Assembly (NCBI RefSeq): GCF_000454545.1 | Contig: NZ_CM002139.1 | Coordinates: 2,772,032-2,836,031 of the forward strand | Direction of reading: 5' to 3' | Length of the DNA: 64,000 bases | From: Xanthomonas cassavae CFBP 4642 | GTDB taxonomy: Bacteria > Pseudomonadota > Gammaproteobacteria > Xanthomonadales > Xanthomonadaceae | Part shown: positions 58,711 through 64,000 of the stretch, piece after piece | Layout of the letters: each line of letters opens with the position of its first letter | How positions within the stretch are numbered: position 1 is the stretch's first letter | The notes under the pieces: model-generated | Database searches by the model: none | Seen by the model: only the letters and a program-made list of their open reading frames with translations | What the model was told of the DNA's origin: nothing | Made by a program: the position numbers and the translations under genes

Positions 58711-59982
58711 ATGTCTGTTGTCATTGCCGCTGCTTCCCCGTCCGCCCGGTTGCGTGGTCGCGGCCTGGTGCTGGCTGCCATTTTGTTGTCCGCCTTCAAC
58801 TTGCGTACCGCGGTGACGTCGCTGACGCCACTGCTGGAACGCATTGCCAACGAGTACGCATTCGGCGCGCCCACCATGGGTGCGCTCGGCATGTTGCCGA
58901 CGGCTGCATTCGCACTGACCGGCGTGGCCACGCCGGCCTTGCTGCGCCGCTTCGGCCTGCTGCGCACCGCGCTGCTGTCGATGGCATTGGCCACCGTCGG
59001 CCTGGTGCTGCGCCCGCTGCTGCCGGGCACTGCCGGACTGCTGATCGGTTCGCTGGTGGCACTGGCCGGCATGGGCATGGGCAACGTGGTGTTGCCGCCG
59101 CTGGTGAAGCGCTATTTCGGCGATCGCGTCGGCGGCATCAGCACGCTCTACATCGCCGTACTGCAGGTCGGCACCCTACTCCCGGCACTGCTGGCGGTAC
59201 CGGTGGCCGATGCGCTGGGCTGGCGCAGCTCGATGGTGGTGTGGGTGTTGCCGGCACTGCTGGCATTGGCGGCCTGGGCTCTGGTGCACACCAGCCATCG
59301 CCGCATCCGCGCGACCGGGCCGGCACCGGTCACGCCCACGCCCACGCCCGAGGCCGAGGGCCGCGTGGCACGCACCGCCCTGGGCTGGAGCATGGCGGTG
59401 ACCTTCGGCATGACCTCGCTGGTCACCTATTCGATGTTCACCTGGTTGCCGACGCTGCTGCGCGAAGCCGGCGCCTCGCCCGCGTTCGGCGGCACCATGG
59501 TGGCGCTGTTTTCGGCATTGGGCATGGTCGGCGCATTGACCATGCCGGCGCTGGCGGTGCGCATGCGCAACCCGTTCCCGATCGTGCTGGTGTGTGCGGC
59601 CTGCCATCTGGTCGCGTTCGCGGGGCTGTGGTGGGCGCCGCTGGCGGCGCCGATCCTGTGGGTGACCCTGCTCGGCCTGGGGCCGAGCACGTTCCCGCTG
59701 GCATTGGTGCTGGTCAATCAGCGCAGCCGCACCGCAGCCGGCTCGGCGGCCCTGTCCGGGTTCTCGCAGGGCATGGGCTATGCGGTGAGCTGCCTGGGGC
59801 CGTTCCTGTTCGGCTGGCTGCATGCGCACCACGGCGGCTGGACCTCGCCGTTCGTGTTTCTGGTGATCTGCATCCTGGTGCAGCTGGCCGCCGCCTGGGT
59901 GGCCTGCCGTCCGCAGTTGCTGGAAGACAGCTGGGCGCCGCCGGCACGCGGCGCCCGCGCGGTCAGCGCACCGGCAGACTGA
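58711..59982 (+). CDS. MFS transporter, CynX/NimT-type
   Basis: Twelve-TM major facilitator (423 aa) resembling cyanate or 2-nitroimidazole transporters. It starts with a TM segment (LVLAAILLSAFNLRTAVTSL), has the NimT/CynX pattern NLRTAVTSLTPLLERIANEY and a MGMGNVVLPPLVKRYF loop between TM4 and TM5, then a central cytoplasmic loop of Pro/Thr repeats. Substrate unknown. The 3' end overlaps the ester hydrolase gene convergently by 20 bp. Confidence 0.9.
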   Translation: MSVVIAAASPSARLRGRGLVLAAILLSAFNLRTAVTSLTPLLERIANEYAFGAPTMGALGMLPTAAFALTGVATPALLRRFGLLRTALLSMALATVGLVLRPLLPGTAGLLIGSLVALAGMGMGNVVLPPLVKRYFGDRVGGISTLYIAVLQVGTLLPALLAVPVADALGWRSSMVVWVLPALLALAAWALVHTSHRRIRATGPAPVTPTPTPEAEGRVARTALGWSMAVTFGMTSLVTYSMFTWLPTLLREAGASPAFGGTMVALFSALGMVGALTMPALAVRMRNPFPIVLVCAACHLVAFAGLWWAPLAAPILWVTLLGLGPSTFPLALVLVNQRSRTAAGSAALSGFSQGMGYAVSCLGPFLFGWLHAHHGGWTSPFVFLVICILVQLAAAWVACRPQLLEDSWAPPARGARAVSAPAD

Positions 59983-61870
59983 TGTAGCTGGGCTGCTCGG
60001 GGCTCACATAGACGCGCTGGGTGGCCTTTCGATAATCGCCGGGCTTGGCGAAGAAGATGTTGTCCACGTAGGTCTGCGGATTGCGGTCGTACAGCGGAAA
60101 CAGGCTGGACTGCACCTGCACCATCACCCGGTGGCCCGGCTGGAAGGTGTGGTTGGCGGTCGGCAGGCCGAACTGGAACGCCAGCGGCTGATTGGACGCC
60201 AGCGGCTTGGGCGTGCTGAAACTCTCGCGATAGCGGCCGCGGAAGATCGCCAGCGACACCGGCAGCTCGTAGCCGCCCATCTTGGGACTGGACGCCATCT
60301 CGTCCGGATACACGTCGATCAGTTTCACCACCCAGTCGCTGTCGCTGCCGCTGGTGGAGGCCTGCAGATGCACGTCCGGTGCACCGGCGATCTGCAGGGG
60401 TTCGGTCAGCGGCTCGGTGACGAAGGTCAGCACGTCCGGGCGGCCGTCGACGAAGCGCTGGTCCTGCACCAGCCAGGTGGTCCACATGCTGCGATCGCCG
60501 AAGTCCACCGGGCGCGGCACGAACGGCACCGGCCTGGCCGGGTCGGCCACGTATTCCTCGAAACCCGGCTGGCCTGCCGCCGGCCGCTGGAACGACAGCT
60601 TGCCGCCGGCCTGCAGGTACAACGATTTGCTGCTCGACGCACAGCCCTTGGCGCAGCTGCGCGGCCAGGCCTGCAGACGGTCCCAATGATTCTCTCCGGT
60701 GTTGTAGATGAACACCGGCGGCGTGCTCGCCCTGGGCGCGCCATCGACCAGGTATTGATCGAAGAACGGGCGCAGCACATCGTGGCGGAACTGGCGCGCA
60801 GTATCACCGTCGAAATTCAATGCGCCCAACGCGCTGCCGTCGTAGTTCACCTGGCTATGCCGCCACGGGCCCATCACCAGATAGTTGAGCGTGTTGCCTT
60901 TGTCGCGCGGCTCCATCGCCGCGTAGCTGTGGATCGCGCCCCACATGTCTTCCTGGTCCCACAGCCCCTGCAGCCACATCGTGGGCACCTTGAGCGGCGT
61001 GCGCGCCATCACCTTGTCCAGCGCCTGCTCCTGCCAGAACGCATCGTAGGCGGCGTGTTCGGTGAGCTTGTGCCACCACGGCAACTGCTCCAGGCCGGCG
61101 GCCTTGGCGAAGTCGCCGGCCGAGCCGGCACGCAGGAAGTTGCTGTAGTCGTCATGGCCCTGCCGCGGAATGCCGGCCCCCTTGCCGCGCTTGCTGAGCT
61201 GGCCGGTGAAGTAGTCGAAGTTGACCTGGCGGAAGGCGCCGTAATTGAACCAGTCGTCGCCCATCCAGCCATCGATCATCGGGCTTTCCGGCACCGCCAC
61301 CTTCAACGCCGGATGCGGGTTGGTCAGCGCCATCACCACGGTGAAGCCTTCGTAGGACGAGCCGATCATGCCGACCTTGCCGTTGGATTCGGCAACGTTC
61401 TTGACCAGCCAGTCGATGGTGTCCCACGCATCGGTGGCGTGGTCCAGGTCGCTGGGATTGAGCGCGCCACGCAGCGGGCGGGTCATCACGTAGTCGCCCT
61501 CGGAACCGTACTTGCCGCGCACGTCCTGAAACACGCGGATGTAGCCGCCTTCCACGAAGACGTCGTCGCCGGGTGGCAGCAGATCCTTCATATGCGGCGA
61601 GGCCAGGCGCTCGCTACGGTCACTGGCGTCGTAGGGCGTGCGCGTCAGCACCATCGGTGCATGGCGCGCGCCCTTGGGCAGCACGATCACCGTATGCAGC
61701 TTCACGCCATCGCGCATCGGGATCATCACCTCGCGCTTGATGTAGTCGTTGGCGGCATCACCTGCCACGAACGGCTTGCCGGTGATGTCCGGCGTCATCG
61801 GCGAAGTTTGCGCCAGCGCGCTGCCGGTCGCAATGGCGGTGGCGAGCAGGCAGGCGGCAAAACGGCGCAT
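59963..61870 (-). CDS. Alpha-amino acid ester hydrolase / CocE-NonD hydrolase
   Basis: Exported alpha/beta-hydrolase (635 aa) of the CocE/NonD family, whose X. citri member is a beta-lactam-acylating alpha-amino acid ester hydrolase. A signal peptide (FAACLLATAIATGSALAQ) precedes the catalytic domain. The nucleophile lies in VGMIGSSYEGFTVVMAL, an Asp in FDGDTARQF or WLQGLWDQEDMW, and the His in GPWRHSQVNYDGSALG. An acidic cluster that binds the amino group (YGAFRQVNFDYFTGQ region) is plausible. The C-terminal jelly-roll domain includes PDVHLQASTSGSDSDWVVKL. Natural substrates are unknown. Confidence 0.92.
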   Translation of the reverse strand: MRRFAACLLATAIATGSALAQTSPMTPDITGKPFVAGDAANDYIKREVMIPMRDGVKLHTVIVLPKGARHAPMVLTRTPYDASDRSERLASPHMKDLLPPGDDVFVEGGYIRVFQDVRGKYGSEGDYVMTRPLRGALNPSDLDHATDAWDTIDWLVKNVAESNGKVGMIGSSYEGFTVVMALTNPHPALKVAVPESPMIDGWMGDDWFNYGAFRQVNFDYFTGQLSKRGKGAGIPRQGHDDYSNFLRAGSAGDFAKAAGLEQLPWWHKLTEHAAYDAFWQEQALDKVMARTPLKVPTMWLQGLWDQEDMWGAIHSYAAMEPRDKGNTLNYLVMGPWRHSQVNYDGSALGALNFDGDTARQFRHDVLRPFFDQYLVDGAPRASTPPVFIYNTGENHWDRLQAWPRSCAKGCASSSKSLYLQAGGKLSFQRPAAGQPGFEEYVADPARPVPFVPRPVDFGDRSMWTTWLVQDQRFVDGRPDVLTFVTEPLTEPLQIAGAPDVHLQASTSGSDSDWVVKLIDVYPDEMASSPKMGGYELPVSLAIFRGRYRESFSTPKPLASNQPLAFQFGLPTANHTFQPGHRVMVQVQSSLFPLYDRNPQTYVDNIFFAKPGDYRKATQRVYVSPEQPSYISLPVR

Positions 61871-61940
61871 CGACGACTCCGGAACGTGCGGGGGCAGTCG
61901 TCCACTGTAGGCAGAGCGTGGCCTGCCGGGGGAGTGTCAA

Positions 61941-61976
61941 AGGTCGTGGTTGCCGGGTAGGTCGTGATTGCCGGGT
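61941..61976. repeat. Two tandem 18-bp repeats
   Basis: AGGTCGTGGTTGCCGGGT is followed directly by AGGTCGTGATTGCCGGGT (one difference), between the ester hydrolase start and the proA stop. No function is evident. Confidence 0.6.
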
Positions 61977-61997
61977 GGCTGACCTGCGTATCGCCGA

Positions 61998-63242
61998 TCA
62001 GTGCCGTATCTGGCCCTGGCCACGCACCACGAAGCGCTCCACGGTTAGCGCTTCAAGGCCCATCGGGCCGTAGGAATGCAGGCGCGTGGTGGAGATGCCG
62101 ATCTCTGCACCCAGGCCGAGCTCGCCGCCGTCGGAGAAACGCGAGGAGGCGTTGACCATCACCACCGCCGAGCGCAGCGACTGCACGAACTGCTCCGCGT
62201 TGGCGGCGTCCTGCGTGGCGATCACCTCGGTGTGGTCCGAGCCGTACTGGCGGATATGCGCCAGCGCGGTGTCCAGATCCGGCACCACCCGGATCGCCAG
62301 GATCAGGTCGAGGAATTCGGCGGCATAGTCGTCGTCGCTGGCAGCTGCGACGTCGGGCAACACGGTGCGCGTTGCCGCATCGCCACGCAGCTCCACGTTA
62401 CGTTCGCGCAGGGCTTGCGCGGCCAGCGGCAGGAAGCGCGCGGCGATATCGGCATGCACCAGTAAGGTCTCCAGCGCATTGCAGGCCGACGGCCGGCTGG
62501 CCTTGCCATCGACCAATAGACGCACGGCCAGATCCATGTCCGCCAATGCATCCACGAACAGATGGCACACGCCCTTGTAATGCTTGATCACCGGCACTCG
62601 CGCGTGTTCGGCCACGAAGCGGATCAGCCCCTCGCCACCGCGCGGAATCGCCAGATCGACGATATCGCTGAGTTGCAACAGCTCCAGCATGGTCTCGCGG
62701 CGCAGATCCTCGACCAGGGTCAACGCCGCTTCCGGCACGCCGGCCTCGCGCAAGGCGCGCTGCAGGGTGCGCGCGATCGCGGTGTTGGAATGGATCGCTT
62801 CCGAGCCGCCACGCAGGATCACGCCATTGCCGGCCTTGATGCACAGCGCTGCCGCATCGGCGGTCACATTCGGGCGCGCCTCGTAGATCATCGCGATCAC
62901 CCCCAGCGGCACCCGCACCTTCTGCACGACGATGCCGTTGGGGCGAACGTCCTCGCGCGTGACCTGCCCGACCGGATCGGGCAGTTGCGCCACCTCGCGC
63001 AGCGCGGCGGCGATGCCGGCCAGGCGCCTGTCGTCCAGCGCCAGACGATCCAGCATCGCCGTCCCCACGCTCTTCGCACGCGCCGCCTCCAGATCGCGCG
63101 CATTGGCCGCCAGGATCACCGCCGCATCCTGTTCCAGCGCGGCCGCCATCGCCTCCAGCAAGGCCTGCTTGGCAGACGCGGACAGTTGCGACAACACTTG
63201 CGCGGCATCACGGCATTGCAGGGCTAGGGTTTTGATGGTCAT
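61998..63242 (-). CDS. proA: Gamma-glutamyl phosphate reductase
   Basis: NADPH-dependent reduction of glutamyl-5-phosphate, the second step of proline synthesis (414 aa). Diagnostic segments are [45 protein letters not shown], the catalytic Cys in [16 protein letters not shown], and [11 protein letters not shown] with the C-terminal [20 protein letters not shown]. The start at 63242 gives the usual N-terminus [15 protein letters not shown]. It follows proB in the same direction with repeat E between them. Confidence 0.97.
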   Translation of the reverse strand: MTIKTLALQCRDAAQVLSQLSASAKQALLEAMAAALEQDAAVILAANARDLEAARAKSVGTAMLDRLALDDRRLAGIAAALREVAQLPDPVGQVTREDVRPNGIVVQKVRVPLGVIAMIYEARPNVTADAAALCIKAGNGVILRGGSEAIHSNTAIARTLQRALREAGVPEAALTLVEDLRRETMLELLQLSDIVDLAIPRGGEGLIRFVAEHARVPVIKHYKGVCHLFVDALADMDLAVRLLVDGKASRPSACNALETLLVHADIAARFLPLAAQALRERNVELRGDAATRTVLPDVAAASDDDYAAEFLDLILAIRVVPDLDTALAHIRQYGSDHTEVIATQDAANAEQFVQSLRSAVVMVNASSRFSDGGELGLGAEIGISTTRLHSYGPMGLEALTVERFVVRGQGQIRH

Positions 63243-63248
63243 TGGAGG

Positions 63249-63410
63249 GCCGGGATTGGGGAGTCGGGAGTCGGGATTGGGGATTGGCAAAAGCGGCAAC
63301 ACCGTTTTATCACCACAGGGAATCAGTCGTCGGGACACGGAGGCAACGTTAGGGAAACGCGGTGCACATGCGTTTGCAAATCCCCAATCCCGACTCCCTA
63401 ATCCCCGCTA
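63249..63410. repeat. Inverted-arm intergenic repeat, copy E (proA-proB)
   Basis: The left arm at about 63249-63287 (GCCGGGATTGGGGAGTCGGG) and the right arm at about 63376-63408 (CAAATCCCCAATCCCGACTC) flank a core of about 90 bp. The arms abut the proA start and the proB stop. Confidence 0.8.
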
Positions 63411-64000
63411 CAAAAGCACCAAATCATCGCGATGCACCACATTCTCGCCGTAGCTGTAACCGAGCACGGGCTCGATCTCGCGGGAGTGGCGGCGGGCGAT
63501 GCGGCGGATATCCACGGCCGAGTACTGGCTGACGCCGCGTGCCAGGCAGCGCTCGCCGGCGGCGTCGCGCAGGTGGATCTCCACCATATCGCCGCGACGG
63601 AAATCGCCCTGCGCACCGGCCACGCCGCCCGGCAGCAGCGAGGCGCCCTTGTCGGTGAGCGCGGCGGCGGCACCGGCATCGATCAGGATCGCGCCCGCTT
63701 CCACCGGCGCGTGCCGCAGCCAGTACTTGCGGGCGGCAATGCGCGTGCGTGCGGGATGGATACGCGTGCCGTGCAGGCGATCCTGCGCCAGGGCGCGCAC
63801 CACATCGCCATTGCGACCGTTGAACAGATAGGTCTCGATGCCGGCCGCGCCGGCCTTTGCGGCGGCTTCCAGCTTGGTGCGCATGCCGCCGGTGCCCACG
63901 CGGCTGCCGCTGCCGCCGGCCATCGCCAGCACCTCGGCGTTGAGTTCGGCCACCTCGTCGAGCGGCCGCGCCAGCGGACTACTGCGCGGGTCGGCGCTGT
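63408..64000 (-). CDS. proB: Glutamate 5-kinase, C-terminal part (continues past window)
   Basis: Phosphorylates glutamate in the first step of proline synthesis. The C-terminal 197 codons are present; the N-terminal part lies beyond the right edge. The kinase segment GGSGSRVGTGGMRTKLEAAA matches the amino-acid-kinase GxGTGGMxTK signature. The PUA RNA-binding-like domain follows (LPGGVAGAQGDFRRGDMVEI; GVSQYSAVDIRRIARRHSRE) and ends YGENVVHRDDLVLL. It forms a proB-proA pair with the downstream gene. Confidence 0.95.
   Translation of the reverse strand, partial: SADPRSSPLARPLDEVAELNAEVLAMAGGSGSRVGTGGMRTKLEAAAKAGAAGIETYLFNGRNGDVVRALAQDRLHGTRIHPARTRIAARKYWLRHAPVEAGAILIDAGAAAALTDKGASLLPGGVAGAQGDFRRGDMVEIHLRDAAGERCLARGVSQYSAVDIRRIARRHSREIEPVLGYSYGENVVHRDDLVLL

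Overview
The window looks like a chromosomal segment of a Xanthomonas species. Support comes from the high G+C content, a zinc-ligand-poor ribosomal protein L36, an Oar-like TonB-dependent receptor inside a carbohydrate-uptake locus, a CocE/NonD-type alpha-amino acid ester hydrolase, and the gene content throughout. The genus is an inference from recognised proteins; no database search was run.

Layout. 1-1932: the end of an integrated element, with an AlpA-like regulator and a P4-type tyrosine integrase abutting the 3' end of guaA. 1933-6556: purine and one-carbon genes (guaA, guaB, folD) and a DUF1244 gene. 6654-7525: a Kef-type potassium/proton antiporter gene destroyed by a decayed IS30-family fragment. 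7678-16229: an envelope and translation block (galU, a CapD/WbpM-like dehydratase, a WecA/MraY-like transferase, lapB, lapA, ihfB, rpsA, cmk). 16404-20902: L36, a small secreted protein, the agmatine-to-putrescine pair aguA-aguB, and an acetyltransferase remnant joined through an 11-C tract to a TraB-family gene.

20740-33973 (minus strand) is a carbohydrate-utilisation locus. It holds a LacI repressor, an Oar-like TonB-dependent receptor, a PF10091-type lipoprotein glucanase, an ABC importer (binding lipoprotein and two permeases, but no ATPase), a 1054-residue secreted hydrolase and an endonuclease/exonuclease/phosphatase-fold protein. From the glucanase to the last gene, reading frames are 3 bp apart or overlap by a few bases. 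Cre-like palindromes lie upstream of lacI and of the glucanase gene. The proposed flow is outer-membrane capture, periplasmic cleavage, then ABC import.

34300-38899 holds bolA, a YciI gene, scpA-scpB and an RluB-type pseudouridine synthase. 39116-42686 holds a secreted protein, glutaminyl cyclase and a methionine-salvage-like pair (omega-amidase and aminotransferase). 42932-49984 is a complete cytochrome c maturation operon, ccmABCDEFGHI, split between ccmE and ccmF by a G+C-rich repeat element. 50102-51744 holds metX and a DUF1294 gene. 51933-58489 is the cytochrome bd module: cydDC and cydABX are divergent around an FNR-type box. 58550-64000 holds tRNA-Pro(CGG), an MFS transporter, the ester hydrolase, and proA with a partial proB.

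A dispersed family of intergenic elements with inverted arms of the GGGATTGGGGATTCGG type recurs at least five times. Two copies supply the C-terminal codons and stop of a neighbouring gene (folD and the amidase). A second palindromic family, starting GTAGGAGCGC, occurs once complete and once as a half copy that has overwritten the 3' end of the phosphatase-fold gene.
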